Of a stretch of DNA of 64,000 nt, positions 24,453-35,853 are shown piece after piece; position 1 is the stretch's first letter; every line of letters starts with the position of its first letter. The translations under genes were made by a program, and so were the position numbers. The DNA is from CAXXXW01 sp963665555 (GTDB taxonomy: Bacteria; Pseudomonadota; Alphaproteobacteria; Thalassobaculales; Thalassobaculaceae): the NCBI GenBank assembly GCA_963665555.2, contig OY762308.1, positions 124,001-188,000 on the forward strand, given 5' to 3'. Under the pieces are notes generated by a model. That model was given only the letters and a program-made list of their open reading frames with translations. It did no database searches and was not told the DNA's origin.

Positions 24453-24455
24453 GTT
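24427..24455 (+). promoter_or_regulatory. Candidate promoter inside the end of ribD, driving ribE
   Basis: TTCCGT (24427-24432), a 17-bp spacer and TAGGTT (24450-24455). The spacer also contains GAAA and GCT shared with the similar element before nusB. With a normal +1 distance, transcription would begin at or next to the ribE ATG (24462), giving a leaderless message. Confidence 0.4.
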
Positions 24456-24461
24456 TGCGCC

Positions 24462-25059
24462 ATGTTTACCGGGATCGTGACGGATGTGGGCGAGGTGCGC
24501 CGGCTCGAACGGCGCGGCGACCTGCGCGCGGAGATCGGCACCGCGTGGGATACGGACGGGATCGCGCTCGGCGCGTCCATCGCGTGCTCCGGCGCCTGCC
24601 TGACCGTGGTGGACAAGGGCGCCGGGCGGTTCGCCGTCGATGTTTCGGGCGAGACGCTGGAGCGCACCACGCTCGGCGCCTGGGCGGCGGGGACCCGCGT
24701 CAACCTCGAACGCGCGTTGCGGCTGGGCGACGAGTTGGGCGGCCACATCGTCTCCGGCCATGTGGACGGCGTGGCGACGCTGGAGGCGATGCGGGAGGAG
24801 GGCGGCTCCCGCCGGCTCACGGTCCGGGTTCCGCGCGAACTGGCGCGCTTCCTCGCGCCCAAGGGGTCGGTGGCGCTGGACGGGATCTCGCTCACCGTGA
24901 ACGAGGTCGAGGGGGAGGCGTTCGGCGTCAACATCGTCCCGCACACCTGGGAGAACACGACGCTCGGCGCGGCCCGGCCCGGCGCGCGGATGAATCTGGA
25001 AGTCGACACGATCGCGCGCTATGTCGCGCGGCTGACGCAAACTTCGGGGAACGCGAACG

Positions 25060-25073
<14 letters not shown>
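24462..25073 (+). CDS. ribE: Riboflavin synthase, alpha subunit
   Basis: 203 residues. It dismutates 6,7-dimethyl-8-ribityllumazine to riboflavin. Two lumazine-binding repeats are visible, each with MFTG/LGG-type openings: MFTGIVTDVGEV with CSGACLTVVDKG, then the second repeat with GHIVSGHVDGVA and DGISLTVNEVEG. Its 3' end overlaps the next gene by 14 bp. Confidence 0.95.
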
Positions 25074-26222
<1,149 letters not shown>

Positions 26223-26226
<4 letters not shown>

Positions 26227-26666
26227 CGCGGGTGCTGATCGTCCAGGCCGATTTCTACCGCGACCTCGCGGCCGAACTGGCGCGCGGGGCGGCGGCGGAG
26301 CTGGAGGCGCGCGGCGTCGAATACGACGTCGCCAGCGTCCCGGGCGCGCTGGAAATCCCGGCCGCCATCGCCATCGCCGCGCGCCGGACCGACGGGCCGC
26401 CCTACGACGGCTACGTGGCGCTCGGCTGCGTCATCCGGGGCGAGACCTCGCATTACGACATCGTGTGCGGCGAAAGCGCCCGCGGCCTCACGGACCTGGC
26501 GCTGCAACGCGGCCTCGCCATCGGCAACGGCGTGCTGACGGTGGACACCGGCGACCAGGCCTGGGTGCGGGCGGGAACGAGCGACAACGGCCGCAACAAG
26601 GGGCGCGACGCCGCCATCGCCTGCCTCGCGCTGGTCGAGCTGAGGGCGCGGTTCGGCGCCGCCTGA
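26223..26666 (+). CDS. ribH: 6,7-dimethyl-8-ribityllumazine synthase
   Basis: 147 residues from a GTG start that overlaps the ribB stop. It condenses 5-amino-6-ribitylaminouracil with the butanone phosphate. VPGALEIPAAIAIAAR and LGCVIRGETSHYDIVC contain the substrate-binding and catalytic regions (His in TSHYD); NGVLTVDTGDQAWVRAG and NKGRDAA follow. Normal length. It completes the ribD-E-B-H group. Confidence 0.95.
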
Positions 26667-26751
26667 CGGCGGGCGGCGCGGCCGGGCGGCTCGGCCCTCC
26701 TCCCGGTTCTCCCGGATCGCGCGCTCAACCTCGCGCCCGGCGGCAAGACGG

Positions 26752-26780
26752 TTCCGTCCGGGGCGGAAACGCTCTAGGTT
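26752..26780 (+). promoter_or_regulatory. Candidate nusB promoter, similar to the one before ribE
   Basis: TTCCGT (26752-26757), a 17-bp spacer and TAGGTT (26775-26780), 49 bp before nusB. The pattern TTCCGTCCG ... GAAA.GCT.TAGGTT is shared with the element at 24427-24455. Confidence 0.42.
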
Positions 26781-26829
26781 CGGGCCGGGCGGCGCCGGGA
26801 CGCGGCGGGCCGGTTCGGGGAGGCGGGAC

Positions 26830-27390
26830 ATGACGGACATCGCGGCCGCGCCGCGGCCGCGCGGCGCGGCGCGGCGGAAGGCCCGGCGGCCGCGCACCTC
26901 GGCCCGCCTCGCCGCCGTGCAGGCGCTCTACCAGGTCGCGATGACCGGCGGGCCGGCGGCGCCGGTCGTCGCCGAGTTCCGCGCCCACCGGCTGTCCGAC
27001 CCGGCGGGCGGAGGCGGATTCGGCCCCGCCGACGGGACGCTGTTCGAGGCGCTGGTGTCCGGCGCGGCGGCGGACCTGGAGGCGATCGACCGGACGATCT
27101 CCGAACACCTGGTCGAGGGCTGGACCCCCGACCGGCTCGACAGCACGCTGCGCGCCATATTGCGCCTCGGCGTCCACGAACTGCTCTCGCTGGCCGAGAC
27201 GCCGCGCGCCGTGGCGGTGAGCGAATACGTCGACATCGCCCACGCCTTCCACGACGAGCGGGCGGCGGGGCTGGTCAACGGCCTGCTGGACCGGGTCTCC
27301 CGCCACGCGCGCCCCGGCGAGGCGGGCGCGGACGGAGGCGCGGCGGCGGACGGGCCGGCGGGGACGGGCGCCCTGGAGACGGGGCCGTGA
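26830..27390 (+). CDS. nusB: Transcription antitermination factor NusB
   Basis: 186 residues. RNA-binding antitermination factor, used with NusE on boxA of rRNA operons. The basic N-terminal arm and SARLAAVQALYQVAM are typical, as are LDSTLRAILRLGVHELL and NGLLDRVSR near the C-terminus. A Gly/Ala-rich tail of about 25 residues makes it slightly longer than usual. It ends overlapping the thiL GTG by 4 bp. Confidence 0.94.
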   Translation: MTDIAAAPRPRGAARRKARRPRTSARLAAVQALYQVAMTGGPAAPVVAEFRAHRLSDPAGGGGFGPADGTLFEALVSGAAADLEAIDRTISEHLVEGWTPDRLDSTLRAILRLGVHELLSLAETPRAVAVSEYVDIAHAFHDERAAGLVNGLLDRVSRHARPGEAGADGGAAADGPAGTGALETGP

Positions 27391-28364
27391 CGCTCGGCGA
27401 GTTCGGGCGGATCGAGCGTTTCTTCCGTCCGCTGGCCGCCGGCGTTCCGGGCGCGCTCGGCCTCGCGGACGACGCGGCGGTGCTGCCGGTCGCCGGCGTC
27501 GAGGGGCTGGCGGTCTCCACCGACGCGCTGGTCGAGGGCGTGCATTTCCGCGCCGCCGACCCGCCGGAGGCGGTCGCGCGCAAGGCGCTCCGGGTCAACC
27601 TCTCGGACATGGCGGCGATGGGGGCCGCGCCCTGGGTCTACACGCTGGCGCTGGCGCTGGCGCCGTGCCGCGGCGACGGCTGGGTGGAGCGGCTCGCCGC
27701 CGGGCTGGCGGAGGACGGGGCGGCCTGGGGCGTCGCCCTCGTCGGCGGCGATTCGGTGCGCGCGCCCGGCCCGGCGATGCTTTCGGTGACGATGTTCGGC
27801 CGCGCGCCGCCGGGCGGGGCGCTGACGCGGGCGGGCGCGCGGGCGGGCGACGACATCTGGGTCTCCGGCACGCTCGGCGACGCGGCGCTCGGCCTGCGGC
27901 TGCTGGAGGGCGGCCTGGGGCCGGTGGACGAGGCGGACGCCGCCTTCCTCGCGGACCGCTACCGGCTGCCGCGGCCCCGGGTGGCGCTCGGCGCGGCGCT
28001 GGCGGGGCGCGCGCGGGCGGCGATCGACGTCTCGGACGGGCTGGCGCAGGACCTCGGCCATCTCTGCCGCGCCTCGGGCGTGGCGGCGCGGGTGCGGTTC
28101 GAGGACCTGCCGCTGTCCGGCGCGGCGCGGCGGCTGCGCGCCGACGGCCGGGCCGGCGCCGCCGACATCGCCGCCGGCGGCGACGATTACGAACTGCTGT
28201 TCGCGGCCGCGCCGGAAGACCGCGCCGAGGTGCTCGGGCGCGCGCGCCGCGCCGGGACGCCGGTCGCCCGCATCGGCGCGGCGGCGGCGGGCGAGGGTGT
28301 CGTCCTGCTCGACCGCGCGGGGCGCGAAATCCCGCTCGAAAGCGGGGGCTGGCGCCATGCCTGA
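27387..28364 (+). CDS. thiL: Thiamine-monophosphate kinase
   Basis: 325 residues, GTG start overlapping nusB. It phosphorylates thiamine monophosphate to the diphosphate. Mg/ATP motifs: GLADDAAVLPV, STDALVEGVHF, KALRVNLSDMAAMGA, VGGDSVR and IDVSDGLAQDLGHL. The position directly after nusB is conserved in alphaproteobacteria. The 3' end overlaps the next gene by 8 bp. Confidence 0.95.
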   Translation: MTLGEFGRIERFFRPLAAGVPGALGLADDAAVLPVAGVEGLAVSTDALVEGVHFRAADPPEAVARKALRVNLSDMAAMGAAPWVYTLALALAPCRGDGWVERLAAGLAEDGAAWGVALVGGDSVRAPGPAMLSVTMFGRAPPGGALTRAGARAGDDIWVSGTLGDAALGLRLLEGGLGPVDEADAAFLADRYRLPRPRVALGAALAGRARAAIDVSDGLAQDLGHLCRASGVAARVRFEDLPLSGAARRLRADGRAGAADIAAGGDDYELLFAAAPEDRAEVLGRARRAGTPVARIGAAAAGEGVVLLDRAGREIPLESGGWRHA

Positions 28365-29574
28365 CCGCGACCCCACCGTTCGCAACGTGGTGCTGCTGGC
28401 CGGCTGCCAGGCGCTGGCGATGTCGTCCATGGCCGTCAACATGACGGTGACGGCGCTGGCGGGGCAGATGCTGGCGGACGACGCGGCGCTGGCCACGCTG
28501 CCGCTGGCGCTGCAGTTCACCGCGACGATGTTCACGACGATGCCGGCCTCGCTGACGATGCAGCGGATCGGCCGGCGCGGCGGCTTCGCGCTCGGCGTCG
28601 CGCTCGGCGTGGCGGGCGCGCTGTTGGCCTGCTGGGCGATTTTCGCGCGCGATTTCACGGTTTTTTGCCTCGCCTCGCTCCTGATGGGGAGCTTCATGGG
28701 CTTCTCGGTGTTCTACCGCCACGCCGCCGCCGACACCGCGAGCGACTCGTTCCGGAGCAAGGCGATCTCGCTGGTCATGGCCGGCGGCGTGGTCTCGGCG
28801 CTGCTGGGGCCGGAACTCGCCAAGTGGTCGTGGGACCTGTTCGAGCCGACGGCGCTGGGCGCGGCGACCTTCGCCGGCTGCTTCCTGGTGGTCGCGGCGC
28901 TGCAGGCGGCGATCCTGGGCTTCCTCGTCTTCATCGACATCCCGCGCGAGCCGCCGCCCAGGCGTGGCGAGGAGGGCCGGCCGCTCGCGGAAATCGCGCG
29001 CCAGCCGCGCTTCCTGGTCGCGGCGGCGGGCGCGATGATCGGCTACGGCGCGATGAGCTTCGTGATGACGGCGACGCCGCTCGCCGTCGTCGCCTGCGGG
29101 TTCTCGTTCACCGACGCCGCCTTCGTGGTGCAGTGGCACGCCTTCGCCATGTACGCGCCCTCCTTCGTCACCGGCTCGTTGATCGGGCGGTTCGGCGTGT
29201 TGCGCGTGATGATGGCGGGGGCGGCGATCTTGCTGGCCTGCGTCGCGGTCAGCGTTTCGGGCCTCGAACTGGCGCATTTCTGGTGGGGGCTGGTGCTGCT
29301 GGGCGTGGGCTGGAACTTCCTGTTCGTCGGCGGCACCGCGCTGCTGGCCGAGTGCCACACCTCGGCGGAGAAGGCCAAGGTGCAGGGCCTGAACGACTTC
29401 CTTGTGTTCACCACGGTGGCCGCCGCCTCCTTCTCGGCCGGCGCGATCTTCCACGCCTTCGGCTGGATGGCGGTGAACCTCGCCGTGCTGCCCCTGGTGG
29501 CGGCGACGATGGCGATGCTGCTGTGGCTGATGCGCCGCTCGCGGGCCGAGGCGGAGGCGGCGGCGCGGGCCTGA
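28357..29574 (+). CDS. MFS transporter
   Basis: 405 residues with about 12 hydrophobic helices and a central cytoplasmic loop near 185-210 (DIPREPPPRRGEEGRP). LTMQRIGRRGGFALG after helix 2 resembles the MFS loop 2-3 signature, with a second RFGVLRVM element after helix 8. Translation probably couples to thiL (8-bp overlap, ATG 28357). The substrate is unknown; a predicted thiamine link from position alone would be speculative. Confidence 0.85.
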   Translation: MPDRDPTVRNVVLLAGCQALAMSSMAVNMTVTALAGQMLADDAALATLPLALQFTATMFTTMPASLTMQRIGRRGGFALGVALGVAGALLACWAIFARDFTVFCLASLLMGSFMGFSVFYRHAAADTASDSFRSKAISLVMAGGVVSALLGPELAKWSWDLFEPTALGAATFAGCFLVVAALQAAILGFLVFIDIPREPPPRRGEEGRPLAEIARQPRFLVAAAGAMIGYGAMSFVMTATPLAVVACGFSFTDAAFVVQWHAFAMYAPSFVTGSLIGRFGVLRVMMAGAAILLACVAVSVSGLELAHFWWGLVLLGVGWNFLFVGGTALLAECHTSAEKAKVQGLNDFLVFTTVAAASFSAGAIFHAFGWMAVNLAVLPLVAATMAMLLWLMRRSRAEAEAAARA

Positions 29575-29592
29575 ACCGCCGCCGCCGCGCGG

Positions 29593-29620
29593 TTGCCATG
29601 GCGGTTTTTTTCGCTATGTT
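29593..29620 (+). promoter_or_regulatory. Predicted hppA promoter
   Basis: TTGCCA (29593-29598), a 16-bp T-rich spacer and TATGTT (29615-29620), 70 bp before hppA. The run of seven T residues stands out in this GC-rich DNA. Confidence 0.5.
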
Positions 29621-29689
29621 CCGCCGCGAACGCGCGGGGGCGGGCCGGGGCCGGCCGCCCTCCGGCGCACCGACGGGGGATTCCGACAC

Positions 29690-31786
<2,097 letters not shown>

Positions 31787-31857
31787 CGGCGGCCGTTCGT
31801 TCGGGGAGGGGCGCGGCGCGCGCGGCGTCCCGCCCCGCCCGGCGGCGCCTCGGCCCG

Positions 31858-32349
31858 TCACTCGGCGGGCGCGTTGAAGCGGCCGAGATTGCCGAACAGC
31901 TGTTGCAGGAGGGTGATCTTCTGCCCGGCCGTCGCGGTCTCGCGGTCGACGATGGGGACGCGCCGCCCGTCCGCCTCCGACAGCTTGCCGATGGCGGCGA
32001 CCCGCCCGCGCTCGTCGAAGGCGATGTAGACCACCCGGCGCGCGACCAGCTCCTCCTCCAGGAACGCGACCGCGCGCGTGCGGGCGGCGACGTAGAACCA
32101 GGTCTCCCCGCCGAAATCGGATGTCGAGGACGGCGCGCCGAGCAGCGCCGCGACCTCCGCCCGGTCGCTCGATCCCGGCGCGACCAGGGCGAGCGCGTCG
32201 GGATCGACGTCGTTGCCGCGGTTCTCGATCCGGGGCGCGCAGGCGGCGAGAACGGCCGCGAGCGCCAGCGCCGCCGCCCGCCCGGCGCCCGCGCGCCGAA
32301 AGCCGCCCGCCCGTTCCGCCCGCCTCGCGCCTCGTTCCCGTCCAGGCAT
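31858..32349 (-). CDS. bamE: Outer membrane assembly lipoprotein BamE/OmlA family
   Basis: 163 residues. A hydrophobic stretch ending in the lipobox LAAC (Cys near 37) marks a lipoprotein. The SmpA/OmlA fold follows: SSDRAEVAALLGAPSSTSDF, GGETWFYVAARTR and VVYIAFDERGRVAAIG. BamE supports the Bam complex that inserts beta-barrel proteins. The Arg-rich region before the hydrophobic core is unusually long, so the real start may be a downstream non-ATG codon. It converges with hppA. The usual alphaproteobacterial followers (DUF177, plsX, fabH) are absent here. Confidence 0.8.
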   Translation of the reverse strand: MPGRERGARRAERAGGFRRAGAGRAAALALAAVLAACAPRIENRGNDVDPDALALVAPGSSDRAEVAALLGAPSSTSDFGGETWFYVAARTRAVAFLEEELVARRVVYIAFDERGRVAAIGKLSEADGRRVPIVDRETATAGQKITLLQQLFGNLGRFNAPAE

Positions 32350-32466
32350 CCCCGCCGCGCTCCCGCCGCTCGATCTCCCCGCGCCCCCCGAACCTGCCCC
32401 GCTCCCGCGCCCCCGTCAATCCTCGCGCGCCGGCGGGGGGCGGGGGCCGCTCCCGCGGGAAAAGGT

Positions 32467-32496
32467 TGGCGGCCGGCGCGCGGGGGCGCTACCCTG
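32467..32496 (+). promoter_or_regulatory. Candidate promoter of the DUF2384/RES pair
   Basis: TTGGCG (32467-32472), an 18-bp spacer and TACCCT (32491-32496), 55 bp before the antitoxin start. The stretch GGGGGCGCTACCCTGCGG resembles the one before the 67-residue gene at 35098. Confidence 0.4.
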
Positions 32497-32551
32497 CGGG
32501 CGAGGCGCGTCCGAAGGCATTGTTTCCCGCGTCGTCGAGGCGGAAGTCCGC

Positions 32552-32971
32552 ATGTCCCTGTCCGCGACGGAACCCGTTGTCCCGGCCGACCCGCCGCCGG
32601 CCCCCGGCCGGTCGAGCGGTCCGGTCCTGTTCGTTGTCAAGCTGCTCGAAACCTGGCGGCTGGAGCGTGACGACGCGATCGTCCTGCTCGGCTTCGAGCC
32701 GTCGGAGGAGGCGGACCGCGCCTATGTCCGCGACCTGCTCGACGGCCGCGCCCCGTTGATCGGGCGGGACGCGCGGGACCGGATCGCCTGCCTGTTCCGT
32801 ATTCGCCAGCTCCTGTCCGCCCTGTTCCGCGACGAGGATGCCGAGAACGAATGGCTCCGCGAAAACCACCGGCTGCTGGGCGACCGGGCGCCGATGGATT
32901 TGCTGCGCCAGGGATCGATGGACAACATGCTGCTGGTCCTGGAGTACGCCGAGAAGGCCGCGGGCTGGTGA
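32552..32971 (+). CDS. DUF2384 (Xre/MbcA/ParS-type) antitoxin
   Basis: 139 residues. The C-terminal half carries the toxin-binding DUF2384 pattern: ENEWLRENHRLLGDRAPMDL, then LLRQGSMDNMLLVLEYAEKA. The central region, about 30-95, is helical and could be a divergent Xre-like DNA-binding part. It directly precedes, and overlaps by 4 bp, a RES-domain gene, the classical partner. It should neutralise the toxin and probably autoregulates the operon. Confidence 0.85.
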   Translation: MSLSATEPVVPADPPPAPGRSSGPVLFVVKLLETWRLERDDAIVLLGFEPSEEADRAYVRDLLDGRAPLIGRDARDRIACLFRIRQLLSALFRDEDAENEWLRENHRLLGDRAPMDLLRQGSMDNMLLVLEYAEKAAGW

Positions 32972-33594
32972 ATGGACTGGAGTCCCTGCCCGCCGAAAAC
33001 CGCCGGGTTCGCGTGTTTCGGCTGGCCGCGCTCGAAGCCGCCCCGGACCTGCTCGACAGCCTCGGAATGGACGCCGCCGCCGCCGCCGGCCTGGTCGAAT
33101 TGCTGCGGTCCCGCGGGATTCTGGAGCCGTTGGAAGCGATCTGGGACGCGCCGTTCCGATCGCGGCGGCGGCTTCGCGTCAGCCGTTTTTCGGACGGATC
33201 GTTCCCCGTGTTCTATGCCGCGCTGGACGAGGACACCGCCGCGGCGGAGGTGCTTTACTGGTTCGCCAAGCTGACGGGCAACCCGTCGAAACCCCATACG
33301 CGCCTCTACACCCGCTTCTCCGTAACCTTCGAGGGGACCGTCAAGGACCTGCGGGCGAAACGGGGCGAGTGGCCGGGGCTGACGCGCGACAGCGACTACG
33401 CCTTCTGCAACCGGCTGGGCGCGGAGGCCGTGGCGGCGGGCCTCGACGGGTTGCTGGCGCCCTCGGCGCGGCGCGACGGCGGGACGAACCTGCCGGCGTT
33501 CCGGCGGGCGGCGCTCCGCGATCCCGAGGAGCGCGGAACCGTCGCCGCGACCTGGGACCCCTCGACCGGGCGGGCGACGCTGGCCGCCGCGTAG
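32968..33594 (+). CDS. RES-domain toxin
   Basis: 208 residues from a GTG that overlaps the antitoxin stop. RES features: RVFRLA with Arg18, the FYAALDEDTAAAEV strand-helix with Glu94, and SARRDGGTNLPAF with Ser166 and Asn174. RES toxins such as MbcT and Res are related to ADP-ribosyltransferases and destroy NAD+ or modify targets, stopping growth. Normal length. An earlier ATG (32851) lies inside the antitoxin and was rejected. Confidence 0.87.
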   Translation: MNGLESLPAENRRVRVFRLAALEAAPDLLDSLGMDAAAAAGLVELLRSRGILEPLEAIWDAPFRSRRRLRVSRFSDGSFPVFYAALDEDTAAAEVLYWFAKLTGNPSKPHTRLYTRFSVTFEGTVKDLRAKRGEWPGLTRDSDYAFCNRLGAEAVAAGLDGLLAPSARRDGGTNLPAFRRAALRDPEERGTVAATWDPSTGRATLAAA

Positions 33595-33644
33595 GCCGGC
33601 CGCCCGCGGCGCTCCCTCCATCCCGGACTCGATAACCCGGCGCG

Positions 33645-33661
33645 CCCGCGCGTCGCGGGTT
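33645..33661 (+). terminator. Perfect hairpin after the RES gene, possible terminator
   Basis: CCCGCG, a 3-nt loop and CGCGGG form a compact 6-bp stem 50 bp after the RES stop. Only two T residues follow. Confidence 0.28.
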
Positions 33662-33740
33662 CCGGGGCGGGGGCGGGGGGCCTAGGATCGCCGGCCGTGT
33701 CCGCCGCCCTTCCCGCCATGCCACGCGAGCGCCGCCGCGC

Positions 33741-35039
33741 ATGACGCCAGCCCCCACGCCAGCCCCCGCGCCGCCGCCGGCCGCCCGGATCGCGGCGATC
33801 GCCGTCGGCGTGCTGGCGTTCTGCGTCCTGATGTCGGCGATCGGCCGGGGCATGGGCGACACCTACGCGGTGTTCCTGCTGCCGCTGTCGGCCGAGATGG
33901 GCTGGGAGCGCGCCGGCGTCGCCTCGGTCTACGCGGTGTACGTGACGGCGATGGGCGTGTTCTCGCCCCTGACCGGGCACCTGTTCGACCGTTTCGGCGC
34001 GCGCTTCGTCTACACCGCCGGGATCGCCTGCCTCGGGGCGGGCTACTGGCTGGCCGGCGGGCTGGAGGCGCGCTGGCAGTTCCACCTCTGCCTCGGCGGG
34101 CTGGCCGGGCTGGGGGCGGCGCTGGTCTGGCAGGTGCCGGCGCAGAGCCTGCTGGCGCGCTGGTTCGACCGGCGGCTCGCCACCGCCATCTCGCTCGCCT
34201 ACGCGGGCTACGGGTTCGGGCTGCTGGTCTTCGCGCCGCTGGCGCAGCTGCTGATCGAGGCCTGGGGCTGGCGCGCGACCTACCGGGAGTTCGGCTTTGC
34301 CTTCCTGTGCCTGCTCCCGCTGGTCCTCGCCATGCCGTGGCGGGCGATCGGGCGGGGCGCGCCCGGCAACCCGCGCCGCACCCGCACGGGCCGGGCCGAG
34401 GGCGGCTACAGCCTCGCCGAGGCGCTGCGCACGCGCGCCTTCTGGGCGATGTTCGTCATCTACTTCCTGACCTCGCTGTCGATCTTCGGGGTGAGCGTGC
34501 AGTCCGTCGCCTACCTGGTGGAGCGCGGCTTCGAGCCGACGGAGGCCGCCGGCGCCTTCGGGATCGCCGGGATGCTGTCCTTCGCCGGCATGTTCCTGAC
34601 CGGGGTCGCGGCCGATCGCTGGGGCCGCAGCCCGGTGGCCAGCGTCAGCTACCTGCTGACCATCGCCGGCGTGCTGGCGCTGGCGCTGCTGCAGGCCGTG
34701 CCGGAGAAGGCGCTGGTCTTCGCCTGGATCGTCCCCTACGGCCTCAGCATGGGCGCGCGCGGCCCGATCGTAACGACGCTGATGGCGACCCTGCTGGCCG
34801 GGCGCGGGCTGGGCGCGATCTACGGCATGGCGATCATGGGCCAGGGCGTCGGCGCCGGGCTGAGCGCCTGGGGCGCCGGGCTGATCCACGACTGGACCGG
34901 CGGCTACAACCTGACCTTCGCGGTCTCCGTCGCCTCGGCCTCGGCCTGCATCGCGCTGTTCTGGCTGGTCCCGGAAATCCGCCACGGCCGCATGACCCGC
35001 GCCGCCCCGGCCCCGGCGGCGAAAGGGGCGGGCGGATAG
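33741..35039 (+). CDS. MFS transporter (monocarboxylate/oxalate-formate antiporter-like)
   Basis: 432 residues and about 12 helices. Motif A appears as GHLFDRFGARF after helix 2 and GVAADRWGRSP after helix 8. SLLARWFDRRLATAISLAYAG resembles the OFA/monocarboxylate porter subgroup. It may take up an organic acid. It stands alone between a toxin-antitoxin pair and the low-GC segment. A possible promoter is TTCCGG (33660-33665), 17 bp, TAGGAT (33683-33688). Confidence 0.85.
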   Translation: MTPAPTPAPAPPPAARIAAIAVGVLAFCVLMSAIGRGMGDTYAVFLLPLSAEMGWERAGVASVYAVYVTAMGVFSPLTGHLFDRFGARFVYTAGIACLGAGYWLAGGLEARWQFHLCLGGLAGLGAALVWQVPAQSLLARWFDRRLATAISLAYAGYGFGLLVFAPLAQLLIEAWGWRATYREFGFAFLCLLPLVLAMPWRAIGRGAPGNPRRTRTGRAEGGYSLAEALRTRAFWAMFVIYFLTSLSIFGVSVQSVAYLVERGFEPTEAAGAFGIAGMLSFAGMFLTGVAADRWGRSPVASVSYLLTIAGVLALALLQAVPEKALVFAWIVPYGLSMGARGPIVTTLMATLLAGRGLGAIYGMAIMGQGVGAGLSAWGAGLIHDWTGGYNLTFAVSVASASACIALFWLVPEIRHGRMTRAAPAPAAKGAGG

Positions 35040-35053
35040 CGCGTCCGGCGCCG

Positions 35054-35082
35054 TTGCCGCCGGCGCCGCGGGGGCGTATCCT
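35054..35082 (+). promoter_or_regulatory. Candidate promoter of the first 67-residue gene
   Basis: TTGCCG (35054-35059), a 17-bp spacer and TATCCT (35077-35082), 16 bp before the ATG at 35098. Confidence 0.42.
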
Positions 35083-35097
35083 GCGGCCGTGCTTTCG

Positions 35098-35301
35098 ATG
35101 GAGGCTCCGATGGCCCTCGCCAACGAGGACGACAACGCGCCGGAAGCGCCGGGCGCCGACACCGACAACGCCTGGGGCGGCGACCCGGAGCGCCTGCGCG
35201 CCCTGCTGCTCGAAGGCCTCGCCTCCGGCCCCGGCGGGACATGGGACGCCGCGTATTTCGAGGAGCTGAAGGACCGCATCCGCCGAGGCGACCTAAGCTA
35301 G
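35098..35301 (+). CDS. Small acidic protein, first copy, with a ParD-tail-like end
   Basis: 67 residues. The acidic N-terminus is followed by ADTDNAWGGDPERLRALLLE and a C-terminus TWDAAYFEELKDRIRRG. The spacing LLxEGxxSG ... F..L..RIR recalls the toxin-binding tail of ParD antitoxins, but the ribbon-helix-helix part is missing. A second copy lies 753 bp downstream, beyond a low-GC gene. The shared gctttcgatg start context supports ATG 35098 over a GTG at 35089. Function unknown. Confidence 0.6.
   Translation: MEAPMALANEDDNAPEAPGADTDNAWGGDPERLRALLLEGLASGPGGTWDAAYFEELKDRIRRGDLS
35155..35201 (+). repeat. 47-bp direct repeat, copy 1
   Basis: Matches 35908-35954 at 44 of 47 positions. All three differences fall at silent third codon positions of the two small genes. 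Confidence 0.85.
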
Positions 35302-35347
35302 CGTTTCACGCCTTGCCGAAAACGATCACCACATCGGAGGTAGCCTA

Positions 35348-35839
35348 ATGACGACGACATTCGCCAGTTCTGACTTCAAGCCCACCTCCGGCGGACCCAA
35401 AATCATTTTGCTCGATTTGCAGGGTACGCTGGCGTGTCCGCCAAGCAACAATCCAAGCATTGACAAAATCAAAGAAGTGGAAATTTACCACGATTGGCTG
35501 ATCGCTGCTTTGCCGGACATTCAACAATCCGGTTGGGAAGTCCACATTTTTACAGTTCGCAAAGATGATCGTCGCGACGCAACCATGGAGTCGATTAAGC
35601 AAAAAACTGGCTGGCAGCCAGACAAAGCGTGGTTCAACGATCTGGGACTTACCGGAGCACCCCGCGTGAAATCTATGTTGCTTGATCGCCTTATCGAACA
35701 CTGCCAGCCGAGTGCACTGTATGCTTTTGAATCCAACAGTGGTTCGCGGAAGATGTTTAAGGACCGCAAAGTGCACAGCCGCAAAATCAACTCCCGCAAA
35801 GCACTTGAAAGAGCGTTGTCTGAGATTGGTCAAATTTAG
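35348..35839 (+). CDS. HAD-like protein of low GC content, probably acquired
   Basis: 163 residues. The opening IILLDLQGTLA resembles HAD motif I (DxDGT) with the second Asp replaced by Gln. VHIFTVRKDDRRDA could supply motif II (Thr), and LYAFESNSG occupies the place of the last motif. Without the second Asp, normal phosphatase chemistry is doubtful. The gene is roughly half A/T, with codons such as AAA, ATT and TTG that the neighbours avoid, so it came from elsewhere. A textbook GGAGGT (35336-35341) sits 6 nt before the ATG. It is bracketed by two copies of a small gene. Function unknown. Confidence 0.7.
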   Translation: MTTTFASSDFKPTSGGPKIILLDLQGTLACPPSNNPSIDKIKEVEIYHDWLIAALPDIQQSGWEVHIFTVRKDDRRDATMESIKQKTGWQPDKAWFNDLGLTGAPRVKSMLLDRLIEHCQPSALYAFESNSGSRKMFKDRKVHSRKINSRKALERALSEIGQI

Positions 35840-35853
35840 TGGCGAGGCTTTCG

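Noticed and set aside
31787..31857. Terminator between hppA and bamE
   Set aside because: The GC-rich stretch can fold, but no clear stem with a T-run is visible.
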